Positions 10,691 to 20,233 of a stretch of DNA of 32,296 nt are shown piece by piece. A program made the position numbers and the translations under genes. The DNA is from Symsagittifera roscoffensis (lineage: Eukaryota > Xenacoelomorpha > Acoela > Convolutidae). The stretch is from positions 1 through 32,296 of the forward strand of contig NW_026970655.1 of NCBI RefSeq assembly GCF_963678635.1, read 5' to 3'. Each line of letters begins with the position of its first letter. Position 1 is the stretch's first letter. The notes below the pieces were generated by a model that worked only from the letters and a program-made list of their open reading frames with translations, was not told the origin of the DNA and searched no databases.

Positions 10691-12419
10691 TTTGGATGAC
10701 ACAAGCTTTCACTCAAGGCGAACCAAGTTTAATAAATGATCCAATAGACGTTTCATCTGACACATCTTTGTCACTATCTGAAACTCTTTCACTTCCCTCA
10801 ACACCTTCTTTTACAAACACCAATTCCTCCAAATGTTCCTATAAATCTCGACGCCAAATATAGAGAAATTTCAAAAAAAAACACATACAGCTACGATTGA
10901 ACTGGAATACATTCGTTGCACCCCCCATTATTTGGACAACAACACAAAAGTCACAGATTACACAACTGGGCACTAAATTGATTAGAATATCGACAAGACA
11001 TTAACAAAGATATTCAAGAACATAATATACAAAATATAAAACTTGACACTAAAATTTGAAATCAAAGTAAAACTAAATAATATAGTTCATCGTTCCTTAC
11101 CCCTAGCCCTTCCAAATATAACAGCTCAATCTTGACCTCCCCCGTTTATAAACCCAGAAATAATTTACAAATACGATGGATACACAAAAAAGACAATAGG
11201 ATATATCACCTTTTATAACCCTTATTCAGGACTACCGTACCCATGTAACTTTTTAAGACACTAGTTTTTCAACTTTTCAGAACCTGATCCCAACAATCTT
11301 TCACCTCGAACAGGACCCCAAGATTTACTAGTCACATACTATGACAGTGAAGAAAAAGAACAAAAAACATTACATAAATATGCAATAAACCAAGTCACTC
11401 AATGTGAATTCGAACCACAATCAATCGAAACAACAAATGTAATAGCAACAGTTTACTCAAAAAACAAAACTACAACACTAAAAAGATTTAAATTCTCAGC
11501 AACATTTTCCGAAAAGAAAGTATATTGCTCACATGTTTCATAGGAAAACAAAAACAGATTAGACCATGAATCTTTCTACCAAAGTAACATCGAAAGACTG
11601 TGCACCTCAGCCCTGATGATTGCAAAAATGAACTTGAAAGACTGAAAACTACATCAAATAAAGGCAAAAACAGAAAACTAGTATTTTTTCAACATTTTCC
11701 AGAGTCAGCACATCAAGCGGAACTTCAAAAACACCAAGGTCATATAAGACTAGATTATAAATTTCCATTTCACGGAGCACATGGAAGATTAACATACAAT
11801 CTCCATGATAAAGTTTGGTTACCACACATTGGAATAAACAATCCCCAAAAAAGTAAACCAAATACAAAAAATAAAGGATACCAAAAAAATGGTTTTTGAT
11901 TCGAAAATACAACTTGAAAAAGTACAACTAACACGTGATTTAAAAGATGACACTATAATTTATCAAGGAATCAGACTTCCTTGCAAAAACGACCGAAGAT
12001 ATTGCGATCCTACTACACGCACACAAGCAGCAATCGTTTGGTTCCCCGAAGACACCTGTACCATATGTCAGCAAAAATCACGCTAGAATGATAAAATTTC
12101 ACCAAAAAAAATTTATTGAGTCAATCCGTTTTGACGATGTAAACCCTGACCAAATTAGAAATTATTATTAAAATTTTAGAAACATACATAATATAGAAAA
12201 TAAATTGACACATTTCCAAAATTACCCAGAAACAGAACTTGCATGAAAATCCAAACCACTTTACAAAACACAATATTCAGAAATTCTTGTCGAATGCAAA
12301 GACCGTTTCGACATGAATACAGGAAAAATAATTATAATTCCAATGGCTATATCTCGCTCATACAATGACAAAAACTCACATGCTCCTTAAAATTTCCAAA
12401 GAATACAGGAAGAATCAGT
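10690..12419 (+). pseudogene. env-like glycoprotein, N-terminal part (decayed)
   Basis: The readable stretches are about 10,695-10,860 (Ser/Thr/Pro-rich, starts MTQAFTQGEP), 11,283-11,541 (contains TQCEFEPQS and ATVYSKNKTTT, ending KKVYCSHVS before TAG), 11600-11899, and 11889-12086 (RLPCKNDRRYCDPTTRT, VWFPEDTCTIC). Several spaced cysteines and N-x-S/T sites fit a secreted ectodomain. It lies directly downstream of pol, where env sits in errantivirus-like elements. Between the fragments there are stops and frame changes throughout. I see no furin site followed by a fusion peptide of the baculovirus-F type usual in insect gypsy Env. See the next entry for affinity. Confidence 0.6.
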
Positions 12420-13671
12420 GTAAAATTAAAACCACAAGATGAGGACGGTACACGTTTACAAGAACTATCACTCATGGACAACACTCATTTCGGCGCAATT
12501 CACTATGACATACACTTAGACATGAAATTAGATTTTACCATTAGTAGAATCTTTCAAGAAATGTCCTTGAAAGAACTCGAAAAACTCCATCAATTATGCG
12601 AAATTGAACGCACGCAAATTTTACAATCAATTGCACTAGCAGTACTAAAAATTCCTATGCAGGATATTTATTGTCAGAAAACAGATCAAAGTTTATTGAC
12701 TACGAAGGAAATACAAAATGGTAGTACACTTGTATCGAAAAAAAATCATCTTATGTTTTTGAAGATAAAAGATGCTATAAAAGAATCCCAATCTTCTACA
12801 AAAATGAAATAAGTTTTGTTGATACACTCTCCCGCAGAACTTTTTTTGGGATACAGCAGTTACATGTGGATCAGAAAACAGCCACACTGTAGTACAATTA
12901 AAATCCTGACGAAAAAATTGCTATCTTCTGATACCATACCCTGAATTCATGCAACCAATCAAAAACGTTTCACCAGAAAGCATTAGAGCTATTGCCGCAA
13001 CCCCAATTTTGATCTACGTTCAATCGGCATATACTCTAAGTCAGACATCAGCATCACATTCGAACACAACAATTTCAAGAATTACTCACAAAAATGGACA
13101 CAATACAACGACAACCCATAGATCAAAACGTACGCAAACTTGCAGAAACAGCAGGCTTTTTAGACATACACGCACAAAACTATAGCGGGTTTTTTAAAGA
13201 TATAAAAAATTACATTTACTTAAATGGCGAAAAAAAACAGACAACAAGATATATCACCAATAAAACTTTTCAGTTTTGTAAATTTGAAAAATGAATTTCA
13301 TGCCTTTCTAGGATGGCCCTACTACATCTTAGAAAAATTGACTATATTATACGCAATGTTTAGTTTTCTTGGATTTTTTTCTCTCTCAAAAAAGGAATCT
13401 ACAATACATGCGCAAAACACACACACAAGTAAGCAAACAAGCAAAAGCAAAATTAGCACGCATACTTTTCGCAGGATTTTTAGAATACTTTCAACATCAA
13501 TCAATGAAATTCTTTTAGACGCTCAAATAAAAGAATACAATACCGAATTATCAACAACACCAAACACGTAAGACGAATCACGAAACGATACAAATACAAC
13601 GCCCATAGCACCACAAATGCAAAACCTTAACCATAACCACCCCTATCATTGTTACCACGAAATTGTAGAAA
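12420..13671 (+). pseudogene. env-like glycoprotein, C-terminal part, copy 1
   Basis: The 12474-12812 segment holds a helical MSLKELEKLHQLCEIERTQ block. A frame change near 12,660 follows, with ENRSKFIDYEGN readable in another frame and then a stop. This arrangement (CE-ERTQIL followed about 25 residues later by NRS.F.D.EG) recalls chuvirus/Jingchuvirales glycoproteins, which are known to be captured by LTR retroelements. That is recall, not a search. Further pieces are 13094-13294 (NVRKLAETAGFLDIHAQN) and 13224-13571. The last has a long hydrophobic membrane segment at about 13,299-13,380, then a short Lys/Thr-rich tail that can be followed to a stop near 13,669. It is broken by several stops, and copy 2 carries the same ones. 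Confidence 0.62.
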
Positions 13672-14398
13672 TATTGCCCTAACAGACCTCATAACTTCGA
13701 GATCTTTTTATCCACAAAGCCCAATCCAACACATAATAACCCAACCACCGAACATAGACGACACAGACGAGCAAATTATAGAACAACCACATACAAAAAA
13801 AAGTTTCGTTCTCAAAACAATCATCTTTTTAGCCCACGATGAGCCGCCAAGTTGGATACCTCCATCGATCAATTTCCCGCCGTGCCAACCTTCAGAGCAA
13901 CCTCTCCATCATCCCACTTTTTGCTATGAACCCACCTAAACCACTTCATCATAACATTCATCTAGCTTGGAATCAGATACTAATTCTAACACAACAGTAT
14001 ATAACACCATCTCCCAATTCAACAACTCCGATACCGAAACACCCCACAAATTTGCCAACTCTGAACTTAGTCCACCTATATTTTCCCAACCTCCCTTTCA
14101 ACCTAATCATTCCCAAGTCAAAACCGAACCCACTTCCCCTCCCTCTCCCATTTCATATGTTACACACATATATTCCCCCCTAACCAGCGAACCATCCTTT
14201 AACAACGACCAAGATCACAAACAATTATTACAAGAACTTGATAACTTCATAACGCTACAACAACATTTAGAACACCCTCAAACACTAACTATTCACCAAC
14301 TGTCACGATCCTTAATATCATCCAACCCATCGACCCCAACTGCCAATTCAACTTATACACCTTCCCAAAACCCCACTTGCCCATCAACCCATCCTCTA
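13649..14398 (+). pseudogene. Extra downstream ORF (ORF4), N-terminal part, copy 1
   Basis: After the env tail, an open stretch at 13649-13939 (no ATG at its start, so the true start is unclear) leads by frame change into 13967-14398. That part is Pro/Ser/Thr/Asn-rich and polar, with PPSPISY and SQNPTCPS, and has a helical acidic patch (QLLQELDNFITLQQHL). Here the frame runs straight across the duplication joint into the repeated env sequence, making a 274-codon artificial fusion (13967-14791). The undisrupted continuation is in copy 2. No domain is recognised. Confidence 0.5.
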
Positions 14399-15650
14399 GT
14401 AAAATTAAAACCACAAGATGAGGACGGTACACGTTTACAAGAACTATCACTCATGGACAACACTCATTTCGGCGCAATTCACTATGACATACACTTAGAC
14501 ATGAAATTAGATTTTACCATTAGTAGAATCTTTCAAGAAATGTCCTTGACAGAACTCGAAAAACTCCATCAATTATGCGAAATTGAACGCACGCAAATTT
14601 TACAATCAATTGCACTAGCAGTACTAAAAATTCCTATGCAGGATATTTATTGTCAGAAAACAGATCAAAGTTTATTGACTACGAAGGAAATACAAAATGG
14701 TAGTACACTTGTATCGAAAAAAAATCATCTTATGTTTTTGAAGATAAAAGATGCTATAAAAGAATCCCAATCTTCTACAAAAATGAAATAAGTTTTGTTG
14801 ATACACTCTCCCGCAGAACTTTTTTTGGGATACAGCAGTTACATGTGGATCAGAAAACAGCCACACTGTAGTACAATTAAAATCCTGACGAAAAAATTGC
14901 TATCTTCTGATACCATACCCTGAATTCATGCAACCAATCAAAAACGTTTCACCAGAAAGCATTAGAGCTATTGCCGCAACCCCAATTTTGATCTACGTTC
15001 AATCGGCATATACTCTAAGTCAGACATCAGCATCACATTCGAACACAACAATTTCAAGAATTACTCACAAAAATGGACACAATACAACGACAACCCATAG
15101 ATCAAAACGTACGCAAACTTGCAGAAACAGCAGGCTTTTTAGACATACACGCACAAAACTATAGCGGGTTTTTTAAAGATATAAAAAATTACATTTACTT
15201 AAATGGCGAAAAAAAACAGACAACAAGATATATCACCAATAAAACTTTTCAGTTTTGTAAATTTGAAAAATGAATTTCATGCCTTTCTAGGATGGCCCTA
15301 CTACATCTTAGAAAAATTGACTATATTATACGCAATGTTTAGTTTTCTTGGATTTTTTTCTCTCTCAAAAAAGGAATCTACAATACATGCGCAAAACACA
15401 CACACAAGTAAGCAAACAAGCAAAAGCAAAATTAGCACGCATACTTTTCGCAGGATTTTTAGAATACTTTCAACATCAATCAATGAAATTCTTTTAGACG
15501 CTCAAATAAAAGAATACAATACCGAATTATCAACAACACCAAACACGTAAGACGAATCACGAAACGATACAAATACAACGCCCATAGCACCACAAATGCA
15601 AAACCTTAACCATAACCACCCCTATCATTGTTACCACGAAATTGTAGAAA
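14399..15650 (+). pseudogene. env-like glycoprotein, C-terminal part, copy 2
   Basis: This is the duplicate of the env C-terminal part. It has the same helical block (here MSLTELEKLHQL), the same frame break near 14,640, the fragments 15073-15273 and 15203-15550, and a membrane segment at about 15,278-15,359. It has no env N-terminal part upstream, since it is preceded by ORF4 sequence. It could therefore not have served as an envelope even without the stops. Confidence 0.6.
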
Positions 15651-16377
15651 TATTGCCCTAACAGACCTCATAACTTCGAGATCTTTTTATCCACAAAGCC
15701 CAATCCAACACATAATAACCCAACCACCGAACATAGACGACACAGACGAGCAAATTATAGAACAACCACATACAAAAAAAAGTTTCGTTCTCAAAACAAT
15801 CATCTTTTTAGCCCACGATGAGCCGCCAAGTTGGATACCTCCATCGATCAATTTCCCGCCGTGCCAACCTTCAGAGCAACCTCTCCATCATCCCACTTTT
15901 TGCTATGAACCCACCTAAACCACTTCATCATAACATTCATCTAGCTTGGAATCAGATACTAATTCTAACACAACAGTATATAACACCATCTCCCAATTCA
16001 ACAACTCCGATACCGAAACACCCCACAAATTTGCCAACTCTGAACTTAGTCCACCTATATTTTCCCAACCTCCCTTTCAACCTAATCATTCCCAAGTCAA
16101 AACCGAACCCACTTCCCCTCCCTCTCCCATTTCATATGTTACACACATATATTCCCCCCTAACCAGCGAACCATCCTTTAACAACGACCAAGATCACAAA
16201 CAATTATTACAAGAACTTGATAACTTCATAACGCTACAACAACATTTAGAACACCCTCAAACACTAACTATTCACCAACTGTCACGATCCTTAATATCAT
16301 CCAACCCATCGACCCCAACTGCCAATTCAACTTATACACCTTCCCAAAACCCCACTTGCCCATCAACCCATCCTCTA
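14399..16377 (+). repeat. Tandem direct duplication, unit 2 (1,979 bp)
   Basis: This is the near-identical second unit of the head-to-tail duplication. It ends at 16,377, followed by gta and then unique sequence (ccaaccgcg) that restores the ancestral continuation of ORF4. It carries the same stop codons as unit 1, so the genes had decayed before the duplication arose. Confidence 0.97.
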
Positions 16378-17601
16378 GTACCAACCGCGCTTACCAAACC
16401 TTTAAAAGAAAATTTCCAAATACTCCATTTCCATCTAACCCAGGAACATCCCCCACATTTGTCAATCATCCACTTCACACTAATACGAAAGAGTTTCTAC
16501 ATTTATGTCTACCCTTTTTCCCGCAATACACATACTTCCGTTCAGACCCCAATGATGAAAAACCCAATTATGTAAACGAACATGTATTATACCCTGCCCT
16601 TTTATGGACATCTCATTGCCAGTTTACTAATACAATATCACTACCACTATATAACAACCCTTATGATGATGAAAATTGCAGCAGCCAACTCTACCTTCTA
16701 ACAACAGCACTAATCCCAAAACTGTTCACGCAATCAGGATACAGACAATCACTAACCAAACTCACTGCACCTAAAGCTAATGATTACCCCATCGGTTTTT
16801 ACGATCATAACATCACATGACCAAATGAAGACATTTGTCTAAACAACGACCCATTTGCTAATCCCCAACTAACAGAAAAGTTTTCCATCAAGACTTCATA
16901 CACCTTCACCCTCAACATCCCAAATAAGAAATACGACAACGTCATCTCTTCAGCACTACGTATTATTCATGCTTATGATTCATACTTTAACAAATTTAAC
17001 CACTTTTCACTATCCTTTCATTTCCTCACACCCAAAGAACGTGATCTGCACTGTTCACGCGAAGTCATGTGTTACAAACTAAACAAACACACACAATCAC
17101 ATATTACAATTTCATTCAATATCATTCCACTCTCAATACACCAGCAAGACAACCTCACCATAGATATCAATACATTAAATCTAAAAACACATCACCAATT
17201 TTCTTAACTCCATCTATTGTACAAAAGATACTAATTTACAGGGCACTCTCCGAATTTATGATCCCATCACCCAGATGTATATATTCTGTCCCCTAACCAA
17301 ACTCCTAAAAGTAGACGAATTCCGCCCACTAATTGTCCCTCAAGAATTCCTTCAGCCCGTTGAAATCCTAATCCTAGAACTCATATATAACACTCGCTAC
17401 AATCACAAATTATATAACCTCATTCAAAACACGCCATATGAACAATCACATAACACCGAAGAGCACAACATCAATAAAGCACTTGAATTGCTTTGGCCAC
17501 TTCTGCAAACTAAACACATCATTCGTTTGCTAGCTAGACCAATAACATCATCTGATATCATCCACGATGTTTTTCCCTATGGCTTCTTCACCGACGATTA
17601 G
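15628..17601 (+). pseudogene. Extra downstream ORF (ORF4), full length copy with C-terminal part
   Basis: This is a long reading frame of unknown function between env and the 3' LTR. The pieces are 15628-15918, 15946-16575 (Pro/Ser-rich N-terminal part), then a frame open from 16356 across a single TGA at 16,818 to TAA at 17,204, and after a frameshift 17,210-17,601 (ending DVFPYGFFTDD, TAG). In total it is about 1.97 kb, roughly 650 codons. The C-terminal two thirds look globular: NEHVLYPALLWTSHCQF, LTTALIPKLFTQSGYR, SALRIIHAYDSYF, EFRPLIVPQEFLQP, ELLWPLLQTKHIIRLL. Only about three frame breaks in roughly 2 kb make it better kept than pol. I recognise no family. No signal peptide or long membrane segment is evident. 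It could be an accessory or second structural protein. Confidence 0.6.
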
Positions 17602-19072
17602 GTAATATAAGTTCAATGTTTTACTAAAAAATTGAAACAACACTAACCATTCTGATTCAATGTTCTCTCTTTTTCTTCTTAGGTACAATCATCAATCATC
17701 TCTAAAACAAAAATCAAAATAAAAAAAACAGAAATTCTTTATCAAAACATCAATTTCTATCAACCTATCCAATAATTGAAGCAATAAAACTCTCCCGTAC
17801 AAAGCAGTAACTCAGTATTTAATTTTTTTTCCCCAAAGCAGTAAATGTTCATACAATTGAAAATAAAATAATATTTTCAACTCCCAAATCAAGCGGTAAA
17901 ATTCATAAATTTAAAGTAGTAAATTGATCAAAATTATTCATAAATTGCAGAAAACAGTACTTACCTTTTTCAAGACGCTTCTTTAAAATCTCTCTCCCTT
18001 AAATTCTATCCAAAATCGCATTGCTCGCCCAAAAAAAATTGTTTGAACAATGAGTTTAGGTTTCAACTTTCACTGATTGCAACCATACTAATTTTAACAC
18101 ATTTTAATCTTTCCTTTAACCCGGTTGTAAAGGAATTTTATAATAATCCAAATTAACCAACGCAAGCTTACTAAACACCATAAGTCACAACCTAACTGCA
18201 TGACTAAGAAAAGAAAACCCACGGTACCCAAACTGGATCAACACCAGCTTAGAACTAGATAAATGATTCTTTTGAAGACTACCTTTAAGTCTGAACACAA
18301 AAGAACAAATCCCCAAAAAGTCGAAAGACGAAAGACAAACCCAAAACAAACCATTTGGTTTTTGAGAAAAATACAAAACTGAGACAACGAAAGAAAACAC
18401 TAGTAATAAAATATATCATGAAAGGTTGAACTACCACAGGACCCTCCAAGAAGAGAGCACGAAATTATACCCTCACTTCTGGCCCACCAGAATAGGTCGT
18501 TCTGAGTATGCTCTATAGCCGGTCTAAGCCACCGTGCTACATCCACGCTTTGTGACACCCTTGACACTATTTTTGATGGGAGTTACTCAAGTGTGAGTAG
18601 CTCTTAAAAACAACAGAACTAAATAGTAACGCTTTTGTACAAAGATCATAACTAAAAAATAAGAATAACAACGATTTATATATGTAAATGATATAATGCA
18701 GTATATAGATTACATACTTCCAAAAGACTAGCAGCAAGAAACTCGACAATCCAATCACACTCCAACTACGGAATGACAAAACCCACCTGACATGCTGCCT
18801 ACAATCACTACACTCAATGGATTTAGAGTACGACTTGGCATCGCAAAAACGGAAATTCATTGCAACGGAACAATGGCCATCTCGATGTTCAAGTAAACGT
18901 ACAGATCCAAGTCACCAGGCACTGCATCCAAAGTCGAGCTACCTGCCGTTCCCAGACTAGATTGAGAATAGCAATGTTCCTATCAACCAGATCAACACTC
19001 ATCACAACCAAACAGAACCCGATCATGATTCCAGCTTCCTGGAGCTACTGATACCGATCTCTCTTCCTAATT
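17602..19072 (+). other. Retroelement 3' untranslated region, no gene seen
   Basis: This is AT-rich sequence after ORF4. It holds four copies of an AAAGCAGTAA-like motif (17,801-17,922) and AATAAA-type signals (17,866 gaaaataaaata). At 18,420-18,560 there is a patch of more balanced base composition without a recognisable gene or tRNA. An open frame at 18,860-19,051 continues after one stop through 19,085 to about 19,237 and is not recognised. It may include the true LTR start if the LTR is longer than I propose. Confidence 0.45.
17801..17922 (+). repeat. Four spaced AAAGCAGTAA-like motifs
   Basis: The copies are at 17,801 (aaagcagtaa), 17,835 (aaagcagtaa), 17,890 (caagcggtaa) and 17,913 (aaagtagtaa). 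Spacing is irregular (34, 55 and 23 bp) and the flanks differ, so they are not a simple tandem array. A protein or RNA binding site near the 3' end of the element is possible. Confidence 0.5.
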
Positions 19073-19085
19073 GGAAAAAAGAAGA
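19073..19085 (+). promoter_or_regulatory. Candidate polypurine tract before the 3' LTR
   Basis: The all-purine run ggaaaaaagaaga ends exactly where tgttcgc begins. A polypurine tract primes plus-strand DNA synthesis and abuts the 5' end of the 3' LTR. The following TGTT pairs with the AACA at 20,111-20,114 as a short terminal inverted repeat. No equally good tract precedes the alternative start at 19,297. Confidence 0.45.
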
Positions 19086-19295
19086 TGTTCGCAACTTCTC
19101 AAAAAGGAATACAATCATCCATCCTCCGCTACAATAAGGACATTGAAAAACTAAAACTATCTGAACCTCGGATCGGTGGCACCAGATCTAAACTAGTTTT
19201 TATCGTTGGTTATTATAAAGATATTTTATCTCTCTAAAAAAATTAAACACTAACCAATCATACTCTATCAAACTATTAACCTATTTATTTGTAAA

Positions 19296-19323
19296 GTGTT
19301 GAAACTACTTGTAGTTTCAACAC
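19296..19323. repeat. Perfect 13-bp inverted repeat in the LTR U3 region
   Basis: The left arm gtgttgaaactac (19,296-19,308) and right arm gtagtttcaacac (19,311-19,323) are exact reverse complements separated by 2 bp. This could be a cruciform or a dimeric factor site in the promoter part of the LTR. The matching part of the 5' LTR is outside the window, so conservation cannot be tested here. Confidence 0.85.
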
Positions 19324-19631
19324 CAGAACAATTTGAATTAAACTTAGAATACAGTTGTTCACATTGTGGAACTAACTCGCGCAAACCGGTGTACACTAGA
19401 TCTATTGAGACTAGGAGATATAAGAGTAAGATTAAAATTGGTATTAGACTAAGAAGTTGCACGAATCTACCCGGCCGAAAATAAGATAGCGTGACGAGCA
19501 GACGGTGTACTCTATCTGAAATTACTCTATGAGTACAGTAAAAAAGACAAAAATCATCTGGTGCGACCAAAAGTCTCGAACGGACGCTGACTAACCTAGA
19601 CTTAAACAAAAATTAGATTAGAATTTGACAA

Positions 19632-19856
19632 ATGCAACATTTCATAAAATTGATATGTGACAAAAACTTAGTAGATATGTCTCTACGCCTCAATAGATCA
19701 GATCCAATATTTAGAACAAAACCAGAACTACCCGATATTGGAAGAAGATGTCGAACAAGAGACGACATACGACTAGGAAGAAATCTACCAACTGATTTCA
19801 TGACAGTACGACAAAAACGAGATCAAACTTTTGTATTAAGATACTACCAGCAGTAA
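19632..19856 (+). CDS. Small basic ORF inside the LTR (74 aa), unassigned
   Basis: It runs from ATG at 19,632 to TAA at 19,854-19,856. The product is rich in Arg and Asp (SLRLNRSDPIF, then IGRRCRTRDDIRLGRN) and ends RYYQQ. The corresponding frame in the 5' LTR (from base 3 on) is open to the same stop. The five base differences there change three residues (M to I, T to I, T to D) and leave one codon silent. Preservation of the frame could be chance over only about 38 comparable codons. No ribosome context or homologue can be given. Confidence 0.25.
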   Translation: MQHFIKLICDKNLVDMSLRLNRSDPIFRTKPELPDIGRRCRTRDDIRLGRNLPTDFMTVRQKRDQTFVLRYYQQ

Positions 19857-20120
19857 ACTTAAATTTTCATTTACTGACATAATATTTGAAAAACTATTTT
19901 CAAATAAGCTTTTATGGCGCTAAACCTAATAATTGTACAAAAACGACCGATAAAAACAACACTTGTCGTTTTCCTTAAATCAGCTGTAAATTAAATAACA
20001 TCTTGAAAAAACATTTATTAAACATAAAAATACAAAATGTATTTAGTATAAATCATAAACGTTAGTATATATAAATCATCTCATCCTCCCAGCTCCATCA
20101 CCTAAAACATAACAGCGATG

Positions 20121-20233
20121 TTTCTGTTAGGTTTCTGCATGCAAGTAAAAATTAAAAAGAAAATAAAGTTTCTGTTAGGTTTCTGCATGCAAGTAAAAAT
20201 TAAAAAGAAAAGAAAGTTTTTGTTAGGTTTCTG
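20121..20233 (+). repeat. 48-bp minisatellite, about 2.35 units
   Basis: Units begin at 20,121, 20,169 and 20,217 with tttctgttaggtttctgcat or a close variant. The first two units differ only near their ends (aaataaag versus aaagaaag), and the third stops after tgttaggtttctgg. The array begins two bases after the LTR-associated gcga, so the retroelement sits at its edge. Confidence 0.9.

Larger units (their letters stand above)
12420..14398 (+). repeat. Tandem direct duplication, unit 1 (1,979 bp)
   Basis: Unit 1 (12,420-14,398) is followed head to tail by unit 2 (14,399-16,377) at a constant offset of 1,979 with no indels. The one difference I found is A at 12,571 versus C at 14,550 (Lys to Thr in the env-like frame). 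The left boundary is where gtaaaatt begins (preceding bases differ, t versus a). The right boundary shares gta, a 3-bp microhomology. The unit spans the env C-terminal part and the start of the next reading frame. Confidence 0.97.
19086..20114 (+). repeat. 3' LTR (1,029 bp if start is correct)
   Basis: The 3' part (19,744-20,114) is certain from its match to 1-371. The proposed start at 19,086 rests on the preceding polypurine run and the TGTT...AACA ends. The LTR includes a 13-bp palindrome at 19,296-19,323, AT-rich TATA-like sequences (19,213-19,226) and an ORF at 19632-19856. Identity with the 5' copy runs four bases past AACA (gcga, 20,115-20,118). Either the LTR ends in GCGA or this is a chance match of target site and internal sequence. 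Confidence 0.8.
1..20118 (+). mobile_element. Decayed giant Ty3/gypsy-like LTR retroelement with env-like and extra 3' ORFs
   Basis: The terminal direct repeats (1-371 and 19,744-20,114) enclose gag, protease, RT, RNase H and integrase in Ty3/gypsy order, because integrase follows RNase H. An env-like gene and a further long reading frame come after. About 20 kb is very long for this class, and 1,979 bp of it is a tandem duplication. Every gene carries stops or frameshifts, so the copy cannot act on its own. The two LTR segments differ at about 11 of 371-375 positions by hand count (about 3%), mostly transitions and with no indels. The 5' end lies outside the window. No PBS beginning with TGG is visible just after the 5' LTR. 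Confidence 0.93.

Noticed and set aside
13967-14791. 274-codon ORF across the duplication joint
   Set aside because: It is a fusion of the start of ORF4 with the repeated env C-terminal segment made by the tandem duplication. The natural continuation is in the second unit.
18425-18560. Possible tRNA or structured RNA in the GC-balanced patch
   Set aside because: No cloverleaf, no T-arm GTTCGA-type box and no paired ends could be found.
18567-18860. Minus-strand ORF with hydrophobic stretches
   Set aside because: It is AT-driven low complexity with no motif, and lies in the untranslated 3' part of the retroelement.
19297-20114. Alternative LTR start at TGTTGAAAC
   Set aside because: It has no polypurine tract before it, whereas 19,086 follows an all-purine run. 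It remains possible, since the 5' LTR start is not in the window.
20121-20233. CRISPR-like repeat-spacer structure
   Set aside because: The 48-bp units are contiguous with no spacers. It is a minisatellite in a eukaryotic genome.
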